Shown here in pieces: positions 24,536 to 34,160 of a stretch of 64,000 nt of DNA. The DNA comes from a virus. A program made the translations under genes and the position numbers. The stretch spans positions 1 through 64,000 of IMG/VR virus record IMGVR_UViG_3300035156_000198, one strand, 5' to 3'. Positions within the stretch are counted from its first letter, which is position 1. Each line of letters starts with the position of its first letter. The notes beneath the pieces are model-generated. The model had not been told where the DNA came from. It searched no databases and saw only the letters and a list, made by a program, of their open reading frames with translations.

Positions 24536-27500
24536 GATAGGCCGCGGCGTCATCCCGGTTGGGCTCGATGACTCCCGGCTGAACCGTGACCTGTCTCGGG
24601 TCGGCGCCAACGTCAACAGCCACTTCGACAAGGTGGGCCGGCAGGCCGGCGGCGTCGGCGGCCGGCAGTTCGGCAGCGAGTTCTCACGCAACAGCAGCGG
24701 CGCGCTACGCGGGTCGACCAGGGCCATCGAGGCCGACGCCGACGACACCGGCCGCCGAGCTGGGCGGCGCATGGGCGGCTCGTTCTCAGGTGCCGTCGGT
24801 GGCCTCGCCGCGCGAGCTGGCGGCGCGCTCGGTGTGACCGTCGGGGTGGCCGCCGTCGGTGGGTTCGTGAAGCAAGCCGTCACCCTCGAAGCCGAGTTCG
24901 GCAAGACCATGAACCTCATCCAAGCGACCACCGGGCTGCCGGCCGCCGGCATGAGGTCGCTGTCGGACCTGGCCCTGAAGATGGGCCGCGACACCGTGTT
25001 CTCCGCGTCCGACGCGAGCGCGGCGATGCTTGAGCTGGCCCGCGGCGGCATGACCGCGGCGACCATCAAGGGCGGCGCGCTGCAGGGCACCCTGACGCTG
25101 GCCGCAGCTGGCGGCCTCGACATGGCCACCGCGGCGAACGTCGCGGTCAAGGCGATGGGCGCCTTCAACCTGCAGGGCCGCGACATGGACTCAGTGGCCG
25201 CCGCCCTGGCCGGCGCCGCGAACGCCTCGGCCGCGTCGGTCGGGGACTTGTCCATCGCGCTGTCTCAGACCGGCCTCGCCGCCAACGCTGTCGGGTTCTC
25301 CGTGCAGGAGACGACCGGCATCCTGGCGGCGTTCAGCAACGCCGGCCTGAACGGGTCAGACGCCGGCACGTCACTGAAAACGATGCTGTCGAGCCTCACC
25401 CCGAGCACCAAGAGCGCGACCGAGGCGTTCCGCACGCTGGGCATCATCACCGAGGACGGCCGCAACCGGTTCATCAACGCCAACGGCACCTACAAGAGCG
25501 CGGCGCAGATAGCCGAGATTCTCAGGCAAGGCACCGTCAAGCTCACCGACGCGCAACGTAACCAGGCCATCAGGCAAGGTTTCGGCTCAGACGCCCAGCG
25601 GGCCGCGAATATCCTGGCCAATGAGGGCGCCCGCGGGATCAACCGCATGGTCAAGGCCACCAGCGACCAGGGCGCCGCGCAGCGCACCGCCCAGGCCGCC
25701 ATGAAGGGCACCGCCGGCGCCATCGAGTCGCTGAAAGGGTCCCTGGAGACCGCCACCCTCCGGTTCGGTCAGCTGATCCAACCGGCCGTCATCGGCGGGC
25801 TACGCCTGGCCACCCGGGCCATCAACGGCATCGAGCCGGCCATCGGTCGGGTCGCCTCGGCGTTCCGCTCCGGGGAGGCCTCGACCGGCCAGTACGGCGC
25901 GATCATCAGGAACACCGGCCGCGCCATCGGTGACTTCGTGGCCTCGGTGCTGCCCACTCTGCGCCGGGTCGGCCGCGAAATCGCCGGCACCGTCGGCCCG
26001 GCCCTACGCGATATCGGCCGCATGGTGATGACCGACCTGCTGCCGGCGTTTCAGCGGGTGCTGCCGATCATCGCGCCGGTGGCCAGGTTCATCATCCGGG
26101 TCATCGGCGGCGCCATCGTGGGGGCCATCAAGGGCGCTGTCCAGGTCATCAAGGGCATCGTGAACGTCATCGCCGGCGTGTTCAAGCTGGTGTCTGCCCT
26201 GGTGCGAGGCGAGTGGGGTGGCGCGTGGCGGGCCCTGGTGCAGATTATGAAGGGCGTCCTGCAGATCGTCGTCGGCGCGATCCGCGTGTGGTTCAACGTG
26301 GGCATCCTCGGCATCTTCAAGGGCGGCGTCGTCCGGCTGCTGACCAGCTGGCGGGGCCTGTGGACCGGCGCCCGGCAAGTCGGGTCGAGGGCCATGGCGC
26401 TGCTCGGGCGCATCATCGACGCCGGGTTCCGCGCCGTCGGCGCCATCTTCCGCGGCGCAGCTCGCATCATCGGCGGCATCTTCCGGGGCATGTTCACGCT
26501 GCTCGGGCGGCTGGCGACCGCCGGCTGGCGGGTGGTGTCGGGCATCTTCACCAGGTCGTTCACCGCGGTGCGAGGCATCGTGACCCGAGGGGTGACCGCG
26601 GTGACCGGGTTCTTCCGGGGCCTGTTCACCGCCATCGGCCGGCGCACATCTGACGGGTGGCGGAACCTGACTGGCCTGTTCCGCCGCGGCCTGGAAACCG
26701 TGCGCACCGTGACCCGGCAGGTGCTCGACAAGGTGACCGGCATCTTCGCCGGCGCGTGGCGCAGCATCAAGGCCACCGGCGACCGGCTCCGGGGGCTGCT
26801 GACTGGCACCCTGCCGCGGGCGTTCCGCAGCGGCCGTGACGCCATCGGCCGCATCTGGGACGGCCTCAAGGGCGTAGCCAAGCGGCCTGTGCAGTTCATC
26901 GTGAACACCGTCTACATGAAGGGCATCTACCGCGTTGTCGCCGCCCTGCCGGGGAAGAACCCGCTGCCGCCGCTGCACTTCAAGCGCGGCGGGCCGGTGC
27001 CCGAGCACCTTGGCACCAAGGGCAAAGACTCGGTGCCGGCGCTGCTGATGCCGAACGAGCACGTGCTGACCGCCCGCGAGGTCGCCAAGGCCGGCGGCCA
27101 CAAGGTCATCGAGGCATGGCGGCGGCGCATCATCGGCGGCAGCGGCTACCACCTGAAGGAAGCGCGGGCCGAGCGGCTCGCAGCTGGCGGCCCGGTGCAA
27201 CGGTTCTGGCTCGGTGGTGGTGTCAAGCCCGCCGCCGGCTCGGTCAACCGGCACGGCGACTACTCGTTCGCCCGGTGGGCCGGCGACATCAACGAACCAG
27301 GGTCGGTCGACATCGGGCACCCGGTGCGAGCCTGGAAGGCCGGCACGGTGTCGTTCGCCGGCTGGGGTGGCGGCGACTCGTACGGCAACTACATGAAGGT
27401 CAACCACGGCGACGTGACGACCTACTACGCGCACCTGTCAGCGTTCGGGAAGCGACCCGGCACCCGAGTCAGGGCCGGCGAGCGCATCGGGTCCAAGGGC

Positions 27501-28490
27501 GGCACCGGCAACGCCTCGGGGCCGCACCTTCACTTCGAGATCCGTGGCGGCGGGTCGGCGATCCAACGTGGCAGCAAGGGCGCCCGCGGCGGCATCGACT
27601 CAGGCAACGATGGCGGCGCGATCCGCACCCGTGTGAACACCTACGACGGCATGAGCATCGCCGACGCGGTGAGCCGGCTCAACCCCGCCAAGTGGGTCGC
27701 CGGGGTGCGCCGGTTCGGCGACTGGGGCCGGCTGATGGCCGGCGTGCCGAAGACGATGGCCGGGCAGGCGGTCAGCTACGCGAAGCGCACCATCACCCGG
27801 GCCATCGCCAAGGCATGGAAGTGGGTCACGTCGCATGTCGGTGGCGCGTTCGGTGGCGGCGCCGGCAAGACACTGAACCAGGTCACCGGCCGCCTGGTGC
27901 CGGCCATGCGCGCGGCGTACAAGTTCGCTCAGCAGACCCTCGGCATCCGCAACATCGGCGGCTACTCCTACCGGCCGAACACCGCCAACCCCTCGCAGCT
28001 GTCAGACCACGCCTACGGCAAGGCGCTAGACCTGATGGGCGCCAAACAGAACGTCGCCGACTACTTCGCGTTCGGGCCCGGCCGGCGCCGGTTCAACATC
28101 GAGAACGTCATCTACAACCGGCGAATCACCAACCCCGGGCGAGGCTGGAAGTGGGGCTACTACAGCGGCCCGAACCCGCACACCGACCACGTGCACATCG
28201 ACACCTTCGACCGCGGCGGCCTGGCCCGCGGCATCGGGGTGCTGCCGAAGCGCACCATCAAGCCCGAGCGCATGCTGGACCCCCGCACCACCGTCGCGTT
28301 CGAGCGGCTGGTCGACGGGCTCACCCGGGCCCCGACGGCGGCCGCAGCCGGCGGCACCGCCCGCGCCGCCGGCGCCGCTGCCCTGACGATCACCAACTGG
28401 GAAGAGGGGCGCGGGTACATCAGGTTCCTGGCAGCTGATGAGGTCGGCGCCGACCGTGAGTTCCAAGCCGCCCGAGGAAGGGCCCGATGA
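24525..28490 (+). CDS. Tape measure protein with C-terminal M23-like and M15-like domains
   Basis: A 1321-residue protein overlapping the chaperone by 11 bp. The N-terminus has the tape-measure core (NLIQATTGLPAAGMRSLSDL, SIALSQTGLAANAVGFSV) and long Ile/Val/Arg-rich hydrophobic helices (about 500-770). Near 900-1010 lies an M23/LytM-like domain ending HLHFE; the expected first zinc His appears replaced (FARWAGDI). Near 1150-1230 lies an M15-like domain (LSDHAYGKALDLM, DHVHID). These could open peptidoglycan during DNA entry. Length predicts a tail of roughly 200 nm at about 0.15 nm per residue. Confidence 0.9.
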   Translation: MATEIGRGVIPVGLDDSRLNRDLSRVGANVNSHFDKVGRQAGGVGGRQFGSEFSRNSSGALRGSTRAIEADADDTGRRAGRRMGGSFSGAVGGLAARAGGALGVTVGVAAVGGFVKQAVTLEAEFGKTMNLIQATTGLPAAGMRSLSDLALKMGRDTVFSASDASAAMLELARGGMTAATIKGGALQGTLTLAAAGGLDMATAANVAVKAMGAFNLQGRDMDSVAAALAGAANASAASVGDLSIALSQTGLAANAVGFSVQETTGILAAFSNAGLNGSDAGTSLKTMLSSLTPSTKSATEAFRTLGIITEDGRNRFINANGTYKSAAQIAEILRQGTVKLTDAQRNQAIRQGFGSDAQRAANILANEGARGINRMVKATSDQGAAQRTAQAAMKGTAGAIESLKGSLETATLRFGQLIQPAVIGGLRLATRAINGIEPAIGRVASAFRSGEASTGQYGAIIRNTGRAIGDFVASVLPTLRRVGREIAGTVGPALRDIGRMVMTDLLPAFQRVLPIIAPVARFIIRVIGGAIVGAIKGAVQVIKGIVNVIAGVFKLVSALVRGEWGGAWRALVQIMKGVLQIVVGAIRVWFNVGILGIFKGGVVRLLTSWRGLWTGARQVGSRAMALLGRIIDAGFRAVGAIFRGAARIIGGIFRGMFTLLGRLATAGWRVVSGIFTRSFTAVRGIVTRGVTAVTGFFRGLFTAIGRRTSDGWRNLTGLFRRGLETVRTVTRQVLDKVTGIFAGAWRSIKATGDRLRGLLTGTLPRAFRSGRDAIGRIWDGLKGVAKRPVQFIVNTVYMKGIYRVVAALPGKNPLPPLHFKRGGPVPEHLGTKGKDSVPALLMPNEHVLTAREVAKAGGHKVIEAWRRRIIGGSGYHLKEARAERLAAGGPVQRFWLGGGVKPAAGSVNRHGDYSFARWAGDINEPGSVDIGHPVRAWKAGTVSFAGWGGGDSYGNYMKVNHGDVTTYYAHLSAFGKRPGTRVRAGERIGSKGGTGNASGPHLHFEIRGGGSAIQRGSKGARGGIDSGNDGGAIRTRVNTYDGMSIADAVSRLNPAKWVAGVRRFGDWGRLMAGVPKTMAGQAVSYAKRTITRAIAKAWKWVTSHVGGAFGGGAGKTLNQVTGRLVPAMRAAYKFAQQTLGIRNIGGYSYRPNTANPSQLSDHAYGKALDLMGAKQNVADYFAFGPGRRRFNIENVIYNRRITNPGRGWKWGYYSGPNPHTDHVHIDTFDRGGLARGIGVLPKRTIKPERMLDPRTTVAFERLVDGLTRAPTAAAAGGTARAAGAAALTITNWEEGRGYIRFLAADEVGADREFQAARGRAR

Positions 28491-30775
28491 GCGCGACCCC
28501 TGTCACCCTGCAGAACGCCACCGACGCGACTGTCTTTCAACAGCGGCCGTCGACCAACTACGCCGACGCGCCGGGGCTCAGGTTGCGGGCCGGCTCCGGG
28601 GCCGAGGCCCGGTCGCTGATCTACTTCGCGCGGCCGTTCCCGCTGGGCGCCACCATCCTCGACGCGACACTTCGGCTGTACGCGACGGCCGCGTGGCCGG
28701 CCCAGTCCCGCCGGATCAACGCCTACCGGTGCACGCAACGGTGGGTCGCCCCGACCGTCACCTGGAACAACCAGCCGCCGCACACCACCAGCGCCGGCGC
28801 GTCGCTGACCAAGACGACCGCGGTGGCCGCCGACGAAGTGTGGGCCATCGACGTGACCGACCACATGCAGCTGGTCGCCGACGGTACCGCCTGGTTCGGC
28901 TGGAAGCTGACCACCGACGACACGACTCTGCGCTACCTGCACTCCACGCAAGGGGAGATAAAGCCGACCCTGACGGTGACCTACGCGATGGTGCCGACCA
29001 AGCCGTCCACCCTGTCACCAGCTGGCGGGCGCGCCACCAGCCTCGCCGCGCCGCCGCTCCGGTTCGACTTCACCGACCAGGTGGCCTCCTCGAGTATCCA
29101 GGCCGCCCAGGTGCGCATCGGCACCGACGCGACGCTGACGACCGGCGTGTGGGACTCCGGGGTGGTGTACGTCGACGCTCCGCAGGTCGACCTCGCCGGG
29201 CTGATCCTGCCGAGGGTCGCCAACGGCGGTTTCGACACCGACCTGTCGGGGTGGGTCGGCGGCACGAACACCACCCTGGCCCGCACCACGAACACCGCCC
29301 TGACCAACGGTGGCAGCGCGGGCGCCGCCCAGCTGACCGCCGTCGCCGCCGGCGACATGCACCTGCAGACCAACGTCTACTACGACGTGGTGCCCGGTCA
29401 GTCGTACGCGCTGCTCGGGTCGGTCAGGACCGCCGCCACCGGTCGAACCGTCGAGGCGATAATCGACTGGCGCGACGCCGGCGGCACCATCATCAGCTCG
29501 ACGGTCGGCACCGGGTCGACTGACACCACCAGCTACGCCGGCCGCACCGTGACCGGTGTCGCCCCCGTGGGCGCCGACACCGCCCGGCTCCGGTTCCGAG
29601 TCGCCGGCGCGGCCGCCGCCGAGGTCCACTACGTCGACTCGGTGAACTTCAAGAGCGGCAACCAAACGACCTTCAACGGGGTGCCGACCGGCACGACGTA
29701 CTACTGGCAGGCGCGGGTGCAGGACCAGGCCGGCCTGTGGTCGCCGTACAGCGACATCGTGGCTTTCAGCCGGCAGACCAAGGCCACCACGACCATCACC
29801 AACCCGCCGGCCACCGGCCTCATCACCGAGGCGACCCCGCCGATAGCGTGGACGTTCACCGGCCAGCAGCGGGCCTTTCAGGTCATCATCACCGACGCCG
29901 CCGGCAACACTGACGCCAACAGCGGGGTCCAGGCGTCCACGGCGACCAGCTGGGCGGTGCCGGCCAAGGTGCTGCACGACGGCGAGACGTACACCGCCAC
30001 GGTGCGCGTCTGGGACCAGCACGACCGAGAGAAGGTGCCCGGGGACACCCCTTGGGCCGCCGACTCTCAGACGTTCACCCTGTCTCAGTCGGCGACCGTC
30101 GCCGCGGTGACGGCGTTCACGTCGACCGACCTGTCACCGCAACCGGCCGCGCAGCTGGATTGGACCAGCGCGACGATGCCGGACTCCTACACCATCGTGC
30201 GCGACGGCCGCACCATCGAGGCCGAGCTAGAGCCGTCGCTGCTGCTGGTGTCGGGCACCGCGTACCGCTACGTCGACTGGGGCGCGAGCCCACGCCGGTC
30301 GCACACCTGGATCGTGCGGCGCGTGGTGAACGGTGTCACGTCGTCGGGCAACCCGTCGGCGGTGCGCACCCTGAACCCGCAAGGGGTATGGCTGATTGAC
30401 GACGCCAACGATGTCCAGGTGCAGATACTCGGGCAGGACCCCGGCAGCTGGGAGATGCCCGAGCAAGCCGCGAACTTCGACGTGCTCGGCGCCACCCGCA
30501 CCATCCGCATCACTCAAGGGTTGCAGGGGTTCCAGGGCGAGATAAGCGGCACCCTGGCCGCGTACGGCGGTCAGACGTTGGCGCAGATCGAGGCCGACTT
30601 CTACGCCATCAAGGGCCGGCCCGGGCGGCCGGTGCGGCTGGTCGTCGCCGACTTGAACCTGCCGGTCATCGTGTGGGGGCTGGTCAGCGCGCCGACGCCG
30701 GCGCCCGACCTGAACCGGGCCGTGAAGTTCAACTTCGCGCAGACCGGTGGGCTGCCTTTCAAGGTGACGCTGTGA
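28487..30775 (+). CDS. Distal tail/minor tail protein with DNRLRE-like and Fn3-like domains
   Basis: A 762-residue protein from ATG 28487. The N-terminal 170 residues resemble a DNRLRE carbohydrate-binding module (NYADAPGLRLRAGSGAEARSLIYFA, ...WAIDVTDHMQLVADG). Fn3-like or jelly-roll segments follow. The C-terminus (IRITQGLQGFQGEISGTLA, later GGLPFKVTL) looks like a distal-tail (Dit) hub domain. Probably part of the tail tip with a glycan-binding arm. Confidence 0.7.
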   Translation: MSATPVTLQNATDATVFQQRPSTNYADAPGLRLRAGSGAEARSLIYFARPFPLGATILDATLRLYATAAWPAQSRRINAYRCTQRWVAPTVTWNNQPPHTTSAGASLTKTTAVAADEVWAIDVTDHMQLVADGTAWFGWKLTTDDTTLRYLHSTQGEIKPTLTVTYAMVPTKPSTLSPAGGRATSLAAPPLRFDFTDQVASSSIQAAQVRIGTDATLTTGVWDSGVVYVDAPQVDLAGLILPRVANGGFDTDLSGWVGGTNTTLARTTNTALTNGGSAGAAQLTAVAAGDMHLQTNVYYDVVPGQSYALLGSVRTAATGRTVEAIIDWRDAGGTIISSTVGTGSTDTTSYAGRTVTGVAPVGADTARLRFRVAGAAAAEVHYVDSVNFKSGNQTTFNGVPTGTTYYWQARVQDQAGLWSPYSDIVAFSRQTKATTTITNPPATGLITEATPPIAWTFTGQQRAFQVIITDAAGNTDANSGVQASTATSWAVPAKVLHDGETYTATVRVWDQHDREKVPGDTPWAADSQTFTLSQSATVAAVTAFTSTDLSPQPAAQLDWTSATMPDSYTIVRDGRTIEAELEPSLLLVSGTAYRYVDWGASPRRSHTWIVRRVVNGVTSSGNPSAVRTLNPQGVWLIDDANDVQVQILGQDPGSWEMPEQAANFDVLGATRTIRITQGLQGFQGEISGTLAAYGGQTLAQIEADFYAIKGRPGRPVRLVVADLNLPVIVWGLVSAPTPAPDLNRAVKFNFAQTGGLPFKVTL

Positions 30776-31938
30776 TCCCTCTGGGGCTCGACACCGCCGA
30801 CCAGCGGGCCTACCTGCAGACGGTGGTCGGCAGCCACTCAATGCGCACCCTGGTGCAGCTGACGAACATGGACGGTGACCGGCTCGGTGACCTGACCGGC
30901 ATGCTGATCGACGGCCAGGTCGACGTGAACCACGACTCATCGCCGACGCGCACGTGCTCCCTGTCGCTGATCGACGTGCACAACCGGCTGACGTTCGACT
31001 CCGACGCACCCGACGAGGGCGCCATCTACATGGACCGGATGGTGCGGGTGCACCGGGGCGCGCTGGTGCCTGGTGTCGGGTGGGTCGACGTGCCGGTGTT
31101 CCTCGGCCCGGTGACCAAGATGGACCGCGACGGCGACGTGGTGAACATCGAGGCCGGCGGGAAAGAGCTGCTCGCCCAAGGGGCCATCTGGAAGCCCATG
31201 ACCATCAGGCGCGGCCACCGCAAGACGTGGGCGGCCCAGCACATCCTGGCGCAAGGCGCCGGCGAGACACGTTTCAGCTTCCCCGAGTCGAACCTGAAGA
31301 TGCCGCACAACCTGTCGCTGTCCCGTGAGTCGACACCTTGGGCGGCCGCGTCGGCCATCGCCAACGGCATGAACCGGCACCTGTTCTACGACGGCCGCGG
31401 TGTCTGCTGGATGCGGCCGCGAGGCACGAACGTGGTGTGGACGTTCCGCGACGGTGACGGCGGCTCGGTGACCAGCACCCCGCAGATTAGCTACTCCACC
31501 GAGGACCTACGGAACATCGTGTGGGTCAAGGGCGGCGTCCCGACCGGCAAGAAGCAAGCCATCAGCGTGACCGCCACCGCCCCCCGGTCGCACCCGTTGT
31601 CGCCGTGGCGGCTCGGCCGGCACCTACGCGACGGCACCCTGGTGCCCCGGTGGCTGCTGGAAACCGTCGAGAACACCACGCTCCGCACCGCCGCCGAGGC
31701 CCGCGAGGTCGCCCGCAACAGGGTGGAGGCGTCCCTGCTGGAGTCGGTCGACGTGTCGTTCGACTCCCTGCCGCTGCCGTTTTTCGACCCGCTCGACCTG
31801 GCGCGGCTCGACACCACCGGCGCCGGCATGGTCTTCCGCATCCGGTCGTTCTCGATACCGCTGGGCGCCACCGAGGGCATGAGCGTCGGCGCGAACAAGC
31901 GGGTCAGTGTGCGGCCCCGTCGAGCTCGGAGGCCCTGA
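30772..31938 (+). CDS. Minor tail (Tal/hub-like) protein
   Basis: A 388-residue protein from GTG 30772 (GTGA overlap). The core (LTNMDGDRLGDLTGMLIDGQ, FLGPVTKMDRDGDVVNIEAGG) matches the gp27/hub-like minor tail proteins that follow Dit in siphoviruses. The C-terminus is beta-rich and ends in a basic tail. Confidence 0.7.
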   Translation: MIPLGLDTADQRAYLQTVVGSHSMRTLVQLTNMDGDRLGDLTGMLIDGQVDVNHDSSPTRTCSLSLIDVHNRLTFDSDAPDEGAIYMDRMVRVHRGALVPGVGWVDVPVFLGPVTKMDRDGDVVNIEAGGKELLAQGAIWKPMTIRRGHRKTWAAQHILAQGAGETRFSFPESNLKMPHNLSLSRESTPWAAASAIANGMNRHLFYDGRGVCWMRPRGTNVVWTFRDGDGGSVTSTPQISYSTEDLRNIVWVKGGVPTGKKQAISVTATAPRSHPLSPWRLGRHLRDGTLVPRWLLETVENTTLRTAAEAREVARNRVEASLLESVDVSFDSLPLPFFDPLDLARLDTTGAGMVFRIRSFSIPLGATEGMSVGANKRVSVRPRRARRP

Positions 31939-33596
31939 TGGCCAGGAACACCGACCAGGGGTTCATCCACTCGGTGACCAGCACCCCGCACGGCAGCCGC
32001 CTGGTCACCGCCGAGGCCGCCGGGTCGACGGTGCTGAACGTCAATGACGCCGGCGACTTCGCCGAGGACGGCGGCACCCTGGTGGTCAGCACCCCCGACA
32101 CTGGCGACCTGACCAAAGTGAACGAGACGGAGTACGACTACAGCACGGTCGACTACGACGCCGACACCGTGACGCTGACCAGTGGGCTAGTCGTCGCCGC
32201 CGAGGAAGGCGACTGGGTAAAGGTGGTGCCGCAAGGGTTGAGCAAGGTGGCCACCGTGGTGATAGCTGACCGCGACGAAGCGGTGCTCGCCGCGGTGCCG
32301 GTCAGCTTGACCCGCGTGGTGCCTGACGGGGTGCGCACCGAGGGCGAGCACGAGCCGGTGGTCATCGCCCTACGCGACTACGAGTGGACGATCACCGACC
32401 TGCCTGGCCGGGCCGCGGCGCTCCGATCGGTGGACTACTCGGCGGGCACGACCGGGTGGGGCCTCGACGACGACGGCGCGCAGTTCGAGAACGCCAACGT
32501 CACCGGGTCACTCGGCGTCACCGACGTGACCACCGAGTCGCTCCGGCTGGGCGACCGTGACCTGGAAACCGACGTGCTCGGCCCGCTCGCCGGTGGAGTC
32601 GTCGCGTTCGCCAACGTGGCGACCGGCACCGGCACCGCGTCCATCGCCGCGACCGAGACGGCGATGTTCGAGTTCAACGCCGGCGACCTGCTCGACGGGC
32701 ACGTCTACTACATCGTCGTGCACGGGCACATGCCCGCCTCGACCGCTGGTGACGCCTTCGACTTCCGGTTGCGGTGGACCGGTGACAACACTGCCCCCGC
32801 CCTGACCTCGGGCATCATCGACGGCAGCCTGACCCGCGTGAACGTCCCCACCGTCACGTCAACCCACTTCGCCATCCACGGCATCTTCTACCTGCCGGCC
32901 GCGCCGTCGTACCCCTCCCCGTTGCGGTTGCTGCTCACCCAACAGCGGGTCGCAGGGACCGGCACCGGTTCGATCTACATGGTGAGCGCCGACCGATCCC
33001 TGCAGTTCTGGGTTTTCGACATGGGGCTCCGCGAGGAGTTGCCCGGGTCGGTCATCCAACGGTCCGGCGGCGCCGGCACCGGCACCCCGACGGCGACCTA
33101 CACCAAGTCGTGGAACTCCACCGACACGATGAGCTACGACTTCGACGGGCAGATCCGCGCCGACATGACCTACGACCTGTTCCAGGGGTACGGCGGGTCG
33201 TCCGAGCACGGCAACACGAGGTCGATGGCGATGTTCGATGACGCCGCGATCCGGGCGGCGCTGGCCGGCGCGACCATCACCAAGGTCACGTGCACGTTCC
33301 GGGTGAAGTACGCCCCCTACGGGCCCCTCGATGTCAGGATCAACCAGCACAACTCCGCGGGGCCGATTAGCCCCGACCTCTACACCGGCGGCCCGGTCAT
33401 CGCCAACCGCGACAACGGTGCTGTGGGCTCGACGTACACCGTGACGCTGCCGGTGTCGTTCGGCAACGCGCTGAAAGCTGGCACCGCGCGAGGGTTCGGG
33501 TTCTCAGCACCGACCACCGAGCGGCGCTACCACGGGGCGATGTACGGGTCGGTGGCCACCGTCAAGCCGAAGCTGACCATCACCTACACGAAGTGA
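31938..33596 (+). CDS. Minor tail/fibre protein
   Basis: A 552-residue protein from ATG 31938 (TGATG overlap). An N-terminal beta-rich attachment region carries SVTSTPHGSRLVTAEAAGS and a central ENANVTGSLGVTDVTTESLRL, a helix-forming trimerisation pattern typical of fibres. The C-terminal 170 residues again resemble a DNRLRE-like module (YDFDGQIRADMTYDLFQGYGG, VATVKPKLTITYTK). Likely receptor-contact protein. Confidence 0.65.
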   Translation: MARNTDQGFIHSVTSTPHGSRLVTAEAAGSTVLNVNDAGDFAEDGGTLVVSTPDTGDLTKVNETEYDYSTVDYDADTVTLTSGLVVAAEEGDWVKVVPQGLSKVATVVIADRDEAVLAAVPVSLTRVVPDGVRTEGEHEPVVIALRDYEWTITDLPGRAAALRSVDYSAGTTGWGLDDDGAQFENANVTGSLGVTDVTTESLRLGDRDLETDVLGPLAGGVVAFANVATGTGTASIAATETAMFEFNAGDLLDGHVYYIVVHGHMPASTAGDAFDFRLRWTGDNTAPALTSGIIDGSLTRVNVPTVTSTHFAIHGIFYLPAAPSYPSPLRLLLTQQRVAGTGTGSIYMVSADRSLQFWVFDMGLREELPGSVIQRSGGAGTGTPTATYTKSWNSTDTMSYDFDGQIRADMTYDLFQGYGGSSEHGNTRSMAMFDDAAIRAALAGATITKVTCTFRVKYAPYGPLDVRINQHNSAGPISPDLYTGGPVIANRDNGAVGSTYTVTLPVSFGNALKAGTARGFGFSAPTTERRYHGAMYGSVATVKPKLTITYTK

Positions 33597-33632
33597 CCGC
33601 GGCCGCCCAGCTGGGCGGCTACCGTCGAGGGC

Positions 33633-33842
33633 ATGCGCGCCAAGGACGTCAAGCTGCTCGACGCGGTGATCGACCGCATCTCCAGCAGCATCACCGCCGC
33701 CGACATGCCAGGGGTGTCCATCTCCCAGGTGAACCTGGTCATGCCCGACGGGCTGCCGGTGGTGCTGCTGTGGGAGGCCGACCCACCCGCCGACGACGGG
33801 ACGGCGGCCACGACCGGCGACTGGCGCATTCAGGCGCAGTAG
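33633..33842 (+). CDS. Small hypothetical protein
   Basis: A 69-residue protein from ATG 33633 (GAGGGC upstream). One N-terminal helix and a short beta region (ISQVNLVMPDGLPVVLLWEAD). Last gene of the tail unit, before a regulatory gap. Confidence 0.55.
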   Translation: MRAKDVKLLDAVIDRISSSITAADMPGVSISQVNLVMPDGLPVVLLWEADPPADDGTAATTGDWRIQAQ

Positions 33843-33882
33843 CCGGGCCCTCACACCCGGCCCCCGGTAGCCGGCGAAACGC

Positions 33883-33901
33883 TGTCAATGGATGCTTGAC
33901 A
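33883..33901. promoter_or_regulatory. NGTCAA-N7-TTGACN inverted repeat (site 4 of 5)
   Basis: TGTCAA (33883-33888), 7-bp spacer, TTGACA (33896-33901). The preceding GGCGAAACG also precedes site 5, and the following CCCTCCTACG also follows site 3, showing that the three are related copies. Confidence 0.6.
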
Positions 33902-33905
33902 CCCT

Positions 33906-33963
33906 CCTACGGCCCGGCGTGACGGTGGGCCCCGGGCCCGGCCGGCCCCTCCGAGGCCGTAGG
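33906..33963 (+). terminator. Hairpin at the end of the tail unit
   Basis: Arms CCTACGGCC (33906-33914) and GGCCGTAGG (33955-33963), 9 bp perfect, with strong inner GC pairing (GGGCCC near 33927-33938). Similar in sequence and placement to the hairpin at 23048-23105. Confidence 0.6.
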
Positions 33964-33979
33964 ACGGCACACCACGGCC

Positions 33980-34000
33980 ACCCGTGCGTACCCTGACCGC
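33980..34000 (+). promoter_or_regulatory. Putative late promoter for the lysis/fibre unit
   Basis: A 21-bp block identical to that at 23218-23238, with TACCCT at 33989-33994 as likely -10. The first gene of the unit starts 29 bp downstream of the hexamer. Confidence 0.5.
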
Positions 34001-34022
34001 ACCGACTCTGGAGGGCGACACC

Positions 34023-34160
34023 GTGCCGACACCGATCCCCGAGCTTGACGCCTACGACGACATCGACCCCGATGTCGACTCACTGGTGGGCGAGCCGGCC
34101 GACGCCGACCACGACCTCGACCCGGACACCTTCACCGAGGAAGAGGACGACACCCCGTGA
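34023..34160 (+). CDS. Small acidic protein heading the lysis unit
   Basis: A 45-residue, very acidic protein from GTG 34023 with GGAGGG seven bases upstream. Its stop overlaps the endolysin GTG (GTGA). No fold is evident; it may couple translation of the lysin or act as a small regulator. Confidence 0.6.
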   Translation: MPTPIPELDAYDDIDPDVDSLVGEPADADHDLDPDTFTEEEDDTP

